A program made the position numbers and the translations under genes. A DNA stretch of 64,000 nucleotides from CAVUCE01 sp963739985. Lineage in GTDB: Bacteria; Bacteroidota; Ignavibacteria; Ignavibacteriales; Ignavibacteriaceae. How positions within the stretch are numbered: position 1 is the first letter of the stretch; the number at the start of each line of letters is the position of its first letter. The notes below the pieces were generated by a model. It searched no databases, was not told the DNA's origin, and saw only the letters and a list, made by a program, of their open reading frames with translations. The stretch is taken from NCBI GenBank assembly GCA_963739985.1, contig CAVUCE010000022.1, positions 558,001-622,000 on the forward strand, written 5' to 3'. Positions 25,941 through 35,129 of the stretch are shown here, in pieces.

Positions 25941-26873
25941 TTACTTTAGATAAAGCATTTTGCGAGTTTTAACGTAATTATTTGTTCTTAACTCATAAAT
26001 ATAAAGACCGGTTGATAAGTTAGCTCCGTCAAAATTAACAGAGTGAATACCGGCATCTTTTGTACCTTTAACTAAAGTTGCAACTTTAACACCAAGTATA
26101 TTGTACACATTTAACTCGATGTAAGATCTTTGTGGTAATGCATACTCAATAGTAGTAGATGGGTTAAACGGATTAGGATAATTTTGTTTCAAAGAATACT
26201 GTGAAGGTACAGTACTTGCTAATGTTTTATCTTTCACATCCGTAAGTTGATCTTTATTTCCACCAACAACTTTTGAGAAGTGACTTATATATGCAACAAT
26301 TGCTGTATCGGAAATATCGGTAGTAATACCTGAGGAAACATAATTATCACTTCCTTCATCATATAAGAAACTTAAAACTGATACTAAATTAAATCCCGAC
26401 TTTGATATAAAATCATTAAAAGCCGCAGTACGCTTTAGAGTTAATACAGCATGTTTTCCGTTGGCAAAGTTAAACGGTGATGATTGATAAACTCCTTTGA
26501 TCTGTACGAGGAAATTTGCTTTGAAAAAGAATGAACTTCCTTTTGAGTCATCCCCAAACATACCACCTGATGTAACATCGGCTAAATTAAAATAAAATGT
26601 AACGTCATCATTTAATGATCCTAATTCAAACTGGAATGATGAACCCACCAGAGCATCATATAAAGGTTGAGCAAAACTGTACTTTGAATCTAATTGATGA
26701 TTTTGAATAACGTATAGCTGACCTTCATTAATTGTGTCTGACGTAAATTCAACCGTAGCTGTAGGTAATGTAATTGAGAATTTGATTATTACTTTATGTG
26801 CTGTTTGAGCATGTACAAAGTTAATAGAGAGAGCAACGATCAAAGTAACTAAAATGTAGCGAAGTTTATTCAT
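25941..26873 (-). CDS. Secreted protein with type IX secretion C-terminal sorting domain
   Basis: A 310-residue protein with a signal peptide (ending near VHAQ, residue 22), a beta-rich N-terminal domain of unknown kind (about 25-205), and a C-terminal type A sorting domain (about 225-310). The latter has LKQNYPNPFNPSTTIEYAL, YNILGVKVATLV and GLYIYELRTNNYVKTRKMLYLK, the standard Por/T9SS signal that directs export and is usually removed on surface attachment. AAGG lies about 6 bases before the ATG. A strong terminator follows the stop. The cargo domain's function is unknown. Confidence 0.9.
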   Translation of the reverse strand: MNKLRYILVTLIVALSINFVHAQTAHKVIIKFSITLPTATVEFTSDTINEGQLYVIQNHQLDSKYSFAQPLYDALVGSSFQFELGSLNDDVTFYFNLADVTSGGMFGDDSKGSSFFFKANFLVQIKGVYQSSPFNFANGKHAVLTLKRTAAFNDFISKSGFNLVSVLSFLYDEGSDNYVSSGITTDISDTAIVAYISHFSKVVGGNKDQLTDVKDKTLASTVPSQYSLKQNYPNPFNPSTTIEYALPQRSYIELNVYNILGVKVATLVKGTKDAGIHSVNFDGANLSTGLYIYELRTNNYVKTRKMLYLK

Positions 26874-27027
26874 AAGACCTTATCCTAAGATTAATTATAA
26901 TTATTTTTTAAAATCTAAACACAATAATTGGAAGAATAAAGTAAAAAAGGAAGAAGTTAATCCGCAAATGGAAGAATTGTGTTAAATATAACATCTAACT
27001 CTATTATCGACTAGAAAACGAAAAAGT

Positions 27028-27360
27028 TTAGTTTACTTTTTCATCTTTTTTTGGTGGAACAAATCCAAAATGCTGATTCTGGGGAGATTCAATATTTATC
27101 TCCCCGAATCTAGTTTCAAATTTATCTATATTATCTTTAAGTGCTTTTAGCAACATTTTAGCGTGTTGCGGAGTGGTAATAATCCGAGCATGTACTTTTG
27201 CTTTAGGAACACCGGGCACAATTCGAGTAAAATCAATTATAAATTCTGCCGGTGAATGAGTAATAATTGCTAAATTAGAATATATCCCTTCAGCTTCTTT
27301 TTCACCTAGTTCAATGTTTATCTGCTGCCCTTGCTGATTCTGATTATTATTCTGTGCCAT
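27028..27360 (-). CDS. DUF3467 family protein
   Basis: About 110 residues from the ATG giving MAQNNNQNQQG; a TTG start at 27387 is possible but lacks a ribosome site. The core, EAEGIYSNLAIITHSPAEFIIDF and ARIITTPQHAKMLLKALKDNI, is the small domain DUF3467, widespread in bacteria and of unknown biochemical role. It is soluble, with a Gln/Asn-rich N-terminus and a Lys-rich tail. It lies 41 bases after the TPR protein gene and is probably co-transcribed with it. Confidence 0.8.
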   Translation of the reverse strand: MAQNNNQNQQGQQINIELGEKEAEGIYSNLAIITHSPAEFIIDFTRIVPGVPKAKVHARIITTPQHAKMLLKALKDNIDKFETRFGEINIESPQNQHFGFVPPKKDEKVN

Positions 27361-27401
27361 ATTAAATTCAATATCCTTATCTAGCAATTATTTTCTAAAA
27401 T

Positions 27402-28571
27402 TTATTTACGTAACTTATCTGCTTCGTTAAAAGCAGCTTGTGCTTCTTTTTGATGACCTAAAACTGTGTAAACTTTTCCGAGCAATTCCCACATTTGAGC
27501 GTCATCGCCTTTCATTTTAGTAACTTTTTCTAAGTACGGTAAAGCTTGTTCATATTTTGTTTTATACTCAGTATTATCCATTTCACCTTTTGCATCGGCT
27601 TCTTTATTCATTTCTGTTCCCCAGCGAACATAGGTAACAGCAAGGTTGTAAATTGCATTTTGATACTCAGGGTCAATTTCAACGGCTTTTTTAAATTGTT
27701 CTTCGGCACCTTTGAAATCTTTAGATCCTAACAACAGAACACCGTAATTGTAACGATAATATTTGTTGTTTGGTTCTTCTTTCACTCCGTCTTTGAAAGC
27801 ATCAATTGCTACATCAATTTTATGAGCGCCGATATAGGAGTTTGAAAGGAGTAAGAGAATATCTGAATTGTGAGGGAAATATTTTCTTCCATCTTGTAAT
27901 ACATTAATTGCTTTATCATAATAACTCATATATTGAACACTATCTTGGACTTTTCCGTCAGTTTTATACTGAGCTTTAAGGTTTGTAGCTTTATTATAAT
28001 AAATCTCGCCTAAATATCTGTAACCATCGGCGGAGTGTTCCTTGTCAACCAATTTTTCAAGTGGAGAAATTGCTTTATCATATTCTTGAGCACTTAAATA
28101 AACAAATGCCAAATTCTTATAAGTATCTGATGAATCAGGCTCTAATTTTATTGCGGTATCAAAAGCATTAGCCGATTTGTCGTAATAAACTTTGGAACTG
28201 TCCTTGTTCGTAGTGCCATTTCCTTTTTGATAATACCCAACACCTCTATTAAAAAGGTTTGCCCAATAAAATCTTTTTTGATCATCAATATTTTTTTCAA
28301 ATTTTTTGCTGATATTCAAAGAATTTTGAAATGCGTCCATCATATTAGAATAATCTTCTTTATTACCATAAACAACACCTAACAAATAGTATCCTTCATC
28401 GCTTTTAGGATTTTTAGCTACTTCTTTCTTCAACGATTCAAGAGCTTTATCATAATTTTTCTGTTGAATATATAATTTAGCACTAGTTATTTCGGTAGAT
28501 GCACACTCAAATCCAGTGAAAAGCATTCCGAATAACATCAATACACCAACTAGTATTTTTGTCCGCTGCAT
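27402..28571 (-). CDS. Tetratricopeptide repeat lipoprotein-like protein
   Basis: A 389-residue TPR protein. The N-terminal MQRTKILVGVLMLFGMLFTGFECAS is a signal, with Cys at residue 23 possibly lipidated although the residues before it (GFEC) match a lipobox only weakly. From about residue 28 it consists of consecutive TPR units (KAYL/LG-x-Y pattern, such as PKSDEGYYLLGVVYGNKEDY, DSSDTYKNLAFVYLSAQEYD and PNNKYYRYNYGVLLLGSKDF), about eight in all. It is probably a periplasmic scaffold. GGAG lies 8 bases before the ATG. It is divergent from the ada operon; the shared gap is likely to hold both promoters. No enzymatic role is seen. Confidence 0.85.
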   Translation of the reverse strand: MQRTKILVGVLMLFGMLFTGFECASTEITSAKLYIQQKNYDKALESLKKEVAKNPKSDEGYYLLGVVYGNKEDYSNMMDAFQNSLNISKKFEKNIDDQKRFYWANLFNRGVGYYQKGNGTTNKDSSKVYYDKSANAFDTAIKLEPDSSDTYKNLAFVYLSAQEYDKAISPLEKLVDKEHSADGYRYLGEIYYNKATNLKAQYKTDGKVQDSVQYMSYYDKAINVLQDGRKYFPHNSDILLLLSNSYIGAHKIDVAIDAFKDGVKEEPNNKYYRYNYGVLLLGSKDFKGAEEQFKKAVEIDPEYQNAIYNLAVTYVRWGTEMNKEADAKGEMDNTEYKTKYEQALPYLEKVTKMKGDDAQMWELLGKVYTVLGHQKEAQAAFNEADKLRK

Positions 28572-28811
28572 TCTTCTAACTCCATGTGATTTTCAAATTA
28601 ATTGTTTAAACTTAGTATATTAGGCCCCGATAGTCAAGATTAAATAGGATTACTAATTTACAAAAACTTTACAATTGTTATGAATATTTCCCCAATATTT
28701 TTATATAAAATTGTGATGTAAAATAATAATCTATTTCCTTCGGTTAATTGCTATTTTAAATTGATTTTACAGATTAAAAAGAATATTTTTAAGACTAAAA
28801 GCGAGGTTATC

Positions 28812-29936
28812 TTGACTTCTGAACAAATAGTTAAAACCGTACCTAAAGTATTACTTCACGATCATCTTGATGGCGGACTAAGACCCCAAACCGTTATTGA
28901 TCTTGCAAAAGAATTAAAATACAACAAACTACCGACAAAAGATCCCGGGGAACTAGGAAATTGGTTTCATAGGGGAGCAAATAAGGGAAATTTGGTTGAA
29001 TATCTTCAAGGATTTGAACACACGTGCGCTGTTATGCAAACCAAAGAAGGTTTGGAAAGAACTGCGTATGAAATGATGGAAGATATGAAAAATGATGGAG
29101 TTTGTTATGTAGAAACTCGATTTGCTCCGGTCTTCCATACTTCTAAAGGACTTTACCACGAGGATGTTGTAAACGCGGTGTTAGAAGGATTGGAAAAAGG
29201 GAAAAGAGATTTTGGAGTTGGTTACGGATTAATTCTTTGCGGTATGAGAAATATGAAAAATACTCTTGAAATAGCTGAACTTGCAGTTAATTATAGAAAT
29301 AAGGGTGTTGTAGGTTTTGATCTTGCAGGCGAAGAAGGTGGTTATCCTCCTAAAAAACATGTAGATGCATTTCAGTTTATTCAGCGATCTAACTTTAACA
29401 TAACAATTCACGCAGGCGAAGCTTTTGGTCAAGAATCTATTTGGCAAGCTATTCAGTGGTGCGGTGCTCATCGAATAGGTCACGCTACTCATCTTGCTGA
29501 GGATTTTACCCTGGACAAAGACGGAAATGTTGTGGGCTTTGGAGATTTAGCTCAGTATGTATTAGATAAGAGAATTCCATTAGAAATTTGCTTATTAAGC
29601 AACGTTCATACCGGTGCAATTGATAAAATTGAAAACCATCCATTCGGTAAATTCTTTAAGAATAAGTTTAGAGTAACAATCAATACTGATGATCGGCTTA
29701 TGAGTGATACTACTATGACAAAAGAATTTTTGGTTGCGATTGAGAATTTTAATTTAAATTTGGATGATGTAGAAAAAATTACTCTTAATTCCATGAAGTC
29801 TGCATTTATTCCATATAAAGAAAGACTCCACTATATTTACGATATTATTAAACCCGGCTTTCAGACTATCAGAGAGCAATTAATGTCACTAAAAAATTAT
29901 GCAGGAGAAAATGAAGAAACTATTCACAAACTATAA
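28812..29936 (+). CDS. Adenosine deaminase
   Basis: A 374-residue amidohydrolase converting adenosine to inosine and ammonia. Zinc and active-site motifs are complete: VLLHDHLDGGLRP near the start, ITIHAGEA (about residues 200-207, catalytic Glu after the His), HRIGHATHL (about 224-232) and INTDDRLMS near 295. The TTG at 28812-28814 is favoured as start because GAGG lies 5 bases upstream; a longer TTG at 28761 would add 17 Lys/Ile-rich residues and has no ribosome site. The HDHLDGGLRP variant is the subclass common outside proteobacteria. It overlaps the next small gene by 26 bases. Confidence 0.92.
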   Translation: MTSEQIVKTVPKVLLHDHLDGGLRPQTVIDLAKELKYNKLPTKDPGELGNWFHRGANKGNLVEYLQGFEHTCAVMQTKEGLERTAYEMMEDMKNDGVCYVETRFAPVFHTSKGLYHEDVVNAVLEGLEKGKRDFGVGYGLILCGMRNMKNTLEIAELAVNYRNKGVVGFDLAGEEGGYPPKKHVDAFQFIQRSNFNITIHAGEAFGQESIWQAIQWCGAHRIGHATHLAEDFTLDKDGNVVGFGDLAQYVLDKRIPLEICLLSNVHTGAIDKIENHPFGKFFKNKFRVTINTDDRLMSDTTMTKEFLVAIENFNLNLDDVEKITLNSMKSAFIPYKERLHYIYDIIKPGFQTIREQLMSLKNYAGENEETIHKL

Positions 29937-30246
29937 CTTTGAATTCGATAAGAATGAAAAAAAATTATTAAAAACATTCTCTAATCAAACATTAAAACAA
30001 ACACAAGGAGATAATAGGTTTTATGCAGAGGCCAAGGCATTTAATTCAATACTCGAAAAATTAAACAGTGATGCCGAGGTTATTAAATTTACAAAGGATG
30101 AAAGAACAAGGTTAAAATATCAACTTGAAGAAAATATTAAATTTCTCAAAAAAGAAATAAGTAAAAGTTGGTTCATCAAAAAATGGCTATACAAATCAAT
30201 GTTAAAGCAATATGAAAACATTGTAGAAACACACTTCAAAGGATAA
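29911..30246 (+). CDS. Hypothetical charged helical protein in the ada-hutU operon
   Basis: About 111 residues from the ATG at 29911, placed just after GGAG; an in-frame ATG at 29899 gives four more residues. Lys/Glu-rich, predicted all-helical with no membrane segment or signal. An N-terminal helix is followed by a loop ([18 protein letters not shown]) and a long amphipathic helix pair ending in [19 protein letters not shown]. No family recognised. It overlaps ada by 26 bases and ends 2 bases before hutU, so it is surely co-expressed with both enzymes; it could be a helper or regulator (inference). Confidence 0.7.
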   Translation: MKKLFTNYNFEFDKNEKKLLKTFSNQTLKQTQGDNRFYAEAKAFNSILEKLNSDAEVIKFTKDERTRLKYQLEENIKFLKKEISKSWFIKKWLYKSMLKQYENIVETHFKG

Positions 30247-30248
30247 TT

Positions 30249-31928
30249 ATGATTACATCCGAAGAGAAAGTTAGCATTCACGCTCCTCGGGGGACCAAAC
30301 TGAATTGCAAAGGTTGGCTCCAGGAAGCAGCGATGAGAATGCTAATGAATAATCTTGATCCGGAAGTTGCAGAACGCCCCGCTGATCTGGTAGTTTACGG
30401 CGGTAGCGGAAAAGCAGCTAGAAACTGGGAAGCTTATCAAGCAATAATAAATTCTCTTAAAGAATTAGAGAATGACGAAACACTTCTTGTACAATCCGGC
30501 AAACCCGTGGGGATTTTTAAAACCCATGAAAACGCTCCGAGAGTTATTATATCCAACGCGATGCTTGTTCCAAACTGGGCTAACTGGGATGAGTTTAGAA
30601 GACTTGAATCCCTTGGTTTAACAATGTACGGACAAATGACTGCCGGTAGTTGGATATACATTGGTACTCAAGGAATTTTACAAGGCACTTATGAAACGTT
30701 CGCTGAATGTGCACGGAAATATTTTCAGAGTAATTTATCGGGTAAATTTTTACTGACTGCCGGACTCGGAGGAATGGGAGGAGCTCAACCTCTTGCAGCA
30801 ACTATGAACGGTGCAGCATTTTTAGGAATCGATGCCGATAAATCCAGAATACAAAAAAGAATTGACACCGGTTATCTAGATATTTTATCAGAAGATCTGG
30901 ATGAAGCACTTGAGCTTGTTTTAAATGCTAAAAAAGAAAACAAAGCTCTTTCCGTTGGATTAGTCGGAAATGCTGGAAAAATTCTTCCTCAAATCTTAGC
31001 AAAGAATATTATTCCCGACGTTTTAACAGATCAAACTTCAGCGCACGACACGCTAAATGGTTATGTGCCGATGGATATGAGTTTCGAGGAAGCGCTTGAA
31101 CTGCGAAATGATAATCCCACCCGCTATATTAAACTAGCAAAATATACTATTGTTGAACACGTTAAGGCAATGTTAGAATTTAAAAAACGTGGATCGATAA
31201 CCTTTGATTACGGAAATAATATCCGTGGCGAAGCAAAAGAAAATGGATTAGAAAATGCATTTGATATTCCAGGCTTTGTTCCGGAATTTATTCGTCCGCT
31301 TTTCTGTGACGGAAAGGGACCTTTCAGATGGGTAGCGCTTTCCGGTAATCCTGAAGATATATATGTAACCGACAAAGCTATCAAAGATGCTTTTCCGGAA
31401 AATAAATCTTTATGTAACTGGATAGATCTAGCGCAAAAGAAAGTCCATTTTCAAGGACTTCCCTCTCGCATCTGCTGGCTGGGTTATGGTGAGAGAGCAA
31501 AAATGGGGAAAATATTTAATGATCTTGTGGCTTCCGGTAAAATAAGTGCACCAATTGTTATCGGTCGTGATCACCTCGATTGTGGCTCGGTAGCATCACC
31601 GAACAGAGAAACAGAAAATATGAAAGACGGCAGTGATGCTATTGCAGATTGGCCTATTCTAAACGTACTTCTTAATTCTATTGGCGGTGCTAGTTGGGTT
31701 TCTGTTCATCACGGCGGTGGAGTTGGAATAGGTAAATCTATACATGCCGGAATGGTAATAGTTGCAGATGGAACCAAAGAAGCCGAACTAAGATTAGAGC
31801 GTGTGCTTACTTACGATCCGGGAACGGGAATTGTAAGACACGCGGACGCCGGTTATCAGAAAGCAATCGATAATGCTAATCATTTCGGGATAAAAATTCC
31901 AATGTTAAATTTAGAAAGGGGTGAATAA
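30249..31928 (+). CDS. hutU: Urocanate hydratase
   Basis: A 559-residue enzyme that hydrates urocanate to imidazolone propionate in histidine breakdown, using tightly bound NAD+ as electrophile. [13 protein letters not shown] (about residues 48-60), [14 protein letters not shown] (about 172-185) and the [11 protein letters not shown] block holding the conserved active-site Cys are all present, as are [16 protein letters not shown] and [13 protein letters not shown]. Full family length. AAGG precedes the ATG. No hutH, hutI or hutG is adjacent; instead it is sandwiched between an unknown small gene and a dehydrogenase gene with which it overlaps by one base (TAATG). Confidence 0.95.
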   Translation: MITSEEKVSIHAPRGTKLNCKGWLQEAAMRMLMNNLDPEVAERPADLVVYGGSGKAARNWEAYQAIINSLKELENDETLLVQSGKPVGIFKTHENAPRVIISNAMLVPNWANWDEFRRLESLGLTMYGQMTAGSWIYIGTQGILQGTYETFAECARKYFQSNLSGKFLLTAGLGGMGGAQPLAATMNGAAFLGIDADKSRIQKRIDTGYLDILSEDLDEALELVLNAKKENKALSVGLVGNAGKILPQILAKNIIPDVLTDQTSAHDTLNGYVPMDMSFEEALELRNDNPTRYIKLAKYTIVEHVKAMLEFKKRGSITFDYGNNIRGEAKENGLENAFDIPGFVPEFIRPLFCDGKGPFRWVALSGNPEDIYVTDKAIKDAFPENKSLCNWIDLAQKKVHFQGLPSRICWLGYGERAKMGKIFNDLVASGKISAPIVIGRDHLDCGSVASPNRETENMKDGSDAIADWPILNVLLNSIGGASWVSVHHGGGVGIGKSIHAGMVIVADGTKEAELRLERVLTYDPGTGIVRHADAGYQKAIDNANHFGIKIPMLNLERGE

Positions 31929-33118
31929 TGAAAGTAAAAGTTTTAATCGCCGACAAGTTCCCTGATGAGTATATAAAGCAGTTTGAAGAGTTAGATTTGG
32001 ACGTAGTATATTCTCCTAAATTAGGTGAAAATGATTTGAAGGATGCCGCTGAAGAAGTTGATATTTTAATCGTTCGCTCAACAAAAGTTAATGAAGAAAC
32101 AATTATTAATAGCAAAAATTTAAATCTTATTATCCGCGCCGGTTCCGGAGTGAATAACATTAATATAGCCGCCGCAAATAAAAGGGGAATTTATGTTGCA
32201 AATTGTCCCGGAATGAATGCAGTTGCTGTTGCAGAGTTGGCAATAGGATTAATGATTTCATTAGATAGAAGAATTCCGGAAAATGTAATTGATTTCAAAA
32301 ATGGTAAGTGGAACAAAGGCGAGTATTCGAAGGCTGAAGGATTAAAAGGAAAAACTTTAGGCATAATTGGTGTCGGGAACATAGGAAAAGAAGTTGCAAA
32401 AAGAGCTCTGGCATTTGGAATGAACGTTTACGGTAAGGATGTCTCTAGAATTGAGGGAGTTTCAATTAAAGATTTTTCTGAGATGGATCAACTATTACCT
32501 CTTTGCGATGTAGTTACAATTCATCTACCCGCAACTCCGCATACCAAAGGCTTATTCAATAAAGAGATGTTCAGTTACATGAAAGATAATGCATTGTTAA
32601 TAAATACTTCTCGTGCCGATATTATTGACGAAGATGCCTTAATTGATGCAATTAAGAATAAGAATTTAAGAGTAGCTCTTGATGTATTTAAAGGTGAACC
32701 GGAACAAAAAACCGGTGAGGTTAAATCTATTCTGCAAACTAATCCTAATGTTTACATAACTCACCACATTGGGGCTTCAACAGAACAGGCACAAAATGCC
32801 GTTGCTGCCGAAACTGTTAAAATTGTAAAGGATTATGTTTCCAGCGGTTTAATTGCTCATTGGGTAAATAGGACAAAAGTTTCAGACGCCAAATATCAAT
32901 TGGTTGTGAAGCATTTTGATAAACCAGGCGTGTTGTCAAATATTCTCAATATAATTAGAGAACAAAATATTAATATTGAGGAAATTGAAAATATTATTTT
33001 TGAAGGCGGCGTAGTTGCTTGTTGTACCATGAAGTTAAAACACAATCTCTCTACTGAGATCATAAAAACTATGAACGAAAATGAGAATGTGTTAAGTGTT
33101 TCGCATATCGCTATCTAA
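31928..33118 (+). CDS. D-3-phosphoglycerate dehydrogenase-like 2-hydroxyacid dehydrogenase with ACT domain
   Basis: A 396-residue NAD-dependent D-2-hydroxyacid dehydrogenase. IIRAGSGVNNIN (about residues 71-82), the dinucleotide fold GIIGVGNIGKEVAKRA (about 144-159), INTSRADIIDEDAL and the catalytic HHIGASTEQAQ are intact. The C-terminal 70 residues (QLVVKHFDKPGVLSNILNII) form an ACT regulatory domain. It resembles SerA, but a longer 527-residue SerA is also present at 48782-50365, so this copy may have another 2-oxoacid or 3-phosphoglycerate role. Translationally coupled to hutU; a strong terminator follows. Confidence 0.85.
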   Translation: MKVKVLIADKFPDEYIKQFEELDLDVVYSPKLGENDLKDAAEEVDILIVRSTKVNEETIINSKNLNLIIRAGSGVNNINIAAANKRGIYVANCPGMNAVAVAELAIGLMISLDRRIPENVIDFKNGKWNKGEYSKAEGLKGKTLGIIGVGNIGKEVAKRALAFGMNVYGKDVSRIEGVSIKDFSEMDQLLPLCDVVTIHLPATPHTKGLFNKEMFSYMKDNALLINTSRADIIDEDALIDAIKNKNLRVALDVFKGEPEQKTGEVKSILQTNPNVYITHHIGASTEQAQNAVAAETVKIVKDYVSSGLIAHWVNRTKVSDAKYQLVVKHFDKPGVLSNILNIIREQNINIEEIENIIFEGGVVACCTMKLKHNLSTEIIKTMNENENVLSVSHIAI

Positions 33119-33122
33119 AATT

Positions 33123-33160
33123 AAAAATCAAGGTGACTACTTGTTAGTCACCTTGATTTT
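33123..33160. terminator. Bidirectional intrinsic terminator
   Basis: AAAATCAAGGTGACTA and TAGTCACCTTGATTTT form a nearly perfect 16-bp stem with a short loop, A-rich before and T-rich after. It lies between the convergent serA-like and mqnA-like genes and can serve both strands. Confidence 0.92.
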
Positions 33161-33189
33161 ATATCTCTTATAAAATTTTTAACTCAAAT

Positions 33190-33948
33190 CTAGGCTAATC
33201 GAACTTCCAGAATCTCCTTTATAATCCCATGAAAATATGGTAAGCGAATAAGCTGTTTAATACCCTCAATATCCTGCTCATCAAATTCGCAAATAAATGA
33301 TGATATATTATCTCTTATATGCTGCTTGGTTTCATCTGAAAAATCTATTCCAAAATTATCATCCTCAGCCGCATTATAAACTGACCTGCTTATACCTTTA
33401 ACTGCTTTATTAAATTCTTCAATCATTACCTTATCTTTTGAAGCAAAAACATAATTAACATAGGGGACAGAAAGAACATCAATTAACTCCTCTGAAAAGC
33501 TAATCCCATTATAAAATTTTCCTAATAGAAAATTTACATCACCGGTAACCAAAACATTTCTATCTTCGGCTTTCTTCAAATCCGTTAACATATTTATTTT
33601 AACATCTACAGAATAAGCTTCTTTAAAAATAAGTTTTGCCAAAATTACTTCTAATGATGAAATATCACCGTACAAATAAATTTCAGAAACATCTTTCTGT
33701 TCCGGATTAAAATATATATATGTATTGCAAAGAGAAGATTCGAATGAAACACCAAACGATTGGGAAACGTAAAAATCCTTGTGTTGAATGAGATCCATAG
33801 TTGGGATTAATCCGGATGCAGTTTCATCTTCCTCTAATTTTTTTGAGATTAAAGATGCTGAAATAAACTCCACTGAACTTTTAATTGGTTCCGGTAACTT
33901 GGAATAAATTAATTTTGTAAAAATATTATCCGGGAAATAATAACTCAT
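33190..33948 (-). CDS. MqnA-like (chorismate dehydratase family) protein
   Basis: A 252-residue protein with the two-lobe periplasmic-binding-protein-like fold of MqnA/MqnD enzymes of the futalosine menaquinone route. Matching elements are ETASGLIPTMDLIQHKDF (the A-L-I/V-P-S region), the VSFESSLCNTYIYF block, SLEVILAKLI where family members have a Ser/Thr-rich binding loop, and TGDVNFLLGKFYN before a VPYVNYVFASK strand. It is divergent from canonical MqnA, so the reaction is uncertain. No other menaquinone gene is near, and no signal peptide is seen, so it is probably cytoplasmic. Confidence reflects pattern recognition only. Confidence 0.55.
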   Translation of the reverse strand: MSYYFPDNIFTKLIYSKLPEPIKSSVEFISASLISKKLEEDETASGLIPTMDLIQHKDFYVSQSFGVSFESSLCNTYIYFNPEQKDVSEIYLYGDISSLEVILAKLIFKEAYSVDVKINMLTDLKKAEDRNVLVTGDVNFLLGKFYNGISFSEELIDVLSVPYVNYVFASKDKVMIEEFNKAVKGISRSVYNAAEDDNFGIDFSDETKQHIRDNISSFICEFDEQDIEGIKQLIRLPYFHGIIKEILEVRLA

Positions 33949-33976
33949 AATAAATCTTGAAATAATTAAAAAGAAA

Positions 33977-34071
33977 GAGGCTGTTTCAAAAGTTTAATTT
34001 TATTCATTAAATAAAAATTTAATTGAATTCTTTTCCAAACGGAAAAATATTAAAACCTTTGTAACAGCCTC
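33977..34071 (-). terminator. Terminator of the ffh-rplS operon
   Basis: On the minus strand GAGGCTGTT (34063-34071) pairs with AACAGCCTC (33977-33985); AT-rich extensions (CAAAGGTTTTAAT with ATTAAACTTTTG) continue the stem, and TTTCTTTTT follows. It begins 22 bases after the rplS stop. Confidence 0.75.
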
Positions 34072-34092
34072 TATAAAAAGACTAACCAAAAA

Positions 34093-34437
34093 TCATCTGG
34101 TTTTTGTTTTAATTCTTGCAGCTTTACCAGAAAGATTTCTGAGGTAGTAAAGTTTAGCTCTTCTAACATCACCTTCTTTAAGAAGTTCAATTTTAGCAAT
34201 CTTTGGTGAATTGAAAGGAAATATTCTTTCAACACCAACACCGCTGGAAATTTTTCTTACAGTAAAAGTTTTGCTTGCGCCTGCACCTCTGATGCTTATA
34301 ACATCGCCTTCAAAAGGCTGAACTCTCTCTTTATCACCTTCAACAACCCTAACATGAATTCTAACATGATCTCCAGAATTAAATCTTGGGAAATCTGTTC
34401 TAACTTGATCAGGTAATATATTGTTTATATCGACCAT
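34093..34437 (-). CDS. rplS: 50S ribosomal protein L19
   Basis: About 114 residues. [32 protein letters not shown] and [15 protein letters not shown] are diagnostic for L19, which sits at the 30S-50S interface. The ATG at 34435-34437 is chosen over a GTG 12 bases upstream because GGAG stands 6 bases before it. It is the last gene of the ffh-rpsP-khpA-rimM-trmD-rplS cluster, beginning 11 bases beyond the trmD stop and ending shortly before a terminator. Confidence 0.97.
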   Translation of the reverse strand: MVDINNILPDQVRTDFPRFNSGDHVRIHVRVVEGDKERVQPFEGDVISIRGAGASKTFTVRKISSGVGVERIFPFNSPKIAKIELLKEGDVRRAKLYYLRNLSGKAARIKTKTR

Positions 34438-34448
34438 TGTTTTCTCCA

Positions 34449-35129
34449 CTAATTATTAATTTTTCTCCACTTCTCGGTTAATAAAATAGATTGCTCTTCT
34501 TTCCATTTTTTTATTTCTCTTTCATTACCGGAAAGGAGCACATCAGGCACTTTCATCCCGCGATAGTCAGCAGGCCTTGTAAAATATGGAGCTTCTACTC
34601 TATCTCCATCTTGAAAAGAATCATCAAGTGCCGATTCACTATCATTAAGAACACCCGGAATTAACCTTACAACCGCATCAATTATAAGAAGCGCGGGTAA
34701 CTCACCACCGGTTAAAACAAAATTTCCAATCGATATTTCATCGGTTGCAAATTTTTCCCTAACTCGGTCATCAATTTCTTTATAATGTCCGGTTACAAAA
34801 AGTATATTTCCAGCTAATGATAATTTATTTGCTTCTTTTTGATTAAAGATTTTCCCTTTGGGAGAAGTGAAAATTACATAATCGTAATTTCTTTCAGCCT
34901 GAAGTTTTTCAATACATTCAAAAAACGGTTCGGGTTTTAAGATCATACCCGGGCCACCACCAAAAGGTTTATCATCAATCTGTTTATGTTTATTAAATGC
35001 GTAATCTCTGAGATTATGAATTATAATTTCAACTTTTCCCTTATTTTGAGCTCTCTTTATAATGCTTGTTTGCAAAGGACTCAATAATAAATCCGGGACA
35101 GCAGAAATAATATCAATTCTCATCATCAT
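34449..35129 (-). CDS. trmD: tRNA (guanine-N1)-methyltransferase
   Basis: A 226-residue SPOUT methyltransferase making m1G37 in tRNAs, which prevents frameshifting. The trefoil-knot motifs are complete: [19 protein letters not shown] (about residues 55-73), [14 protein letters not shown] (about 110-123), [31 protein letters not shown] and the C-terminal [19 protein letters not shown]. The start runs through a triple ATG and overlaps the rimM stop by 17 bases. Slightly shorter than the proteobacterial enzyme, normal for this lineage. Confidence 0.97.
   Translation of the reverse strand: MMMRIDIISAVPDLLLSPLQTSIIKRAQNKGKVEIIIHNLRDYAFNKHKQIDDKPFGGGPGMILKPEPFFECIEKLQAERNYDYVIFTSPKGKIFNQKEANKLSLAGNILFVTGHYKEIDDRVREKFATDEISIGNFVLTGGELPALLIIDAVVRLIPGVLNDSESALDDSFQDGDRVEAPYFTRPADYRGMKVPDVLLSGNEREIKKWKEEQSILLTEKWRKINN

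Noticed and set aside
28761..28814. Longer adenosine deaminase starting at TTG 28761
   Set aside because: It lacks a ribosome site and adds a Lys/Ile-rich extension; the TTG at 28812 has GAGG five bases upstream.
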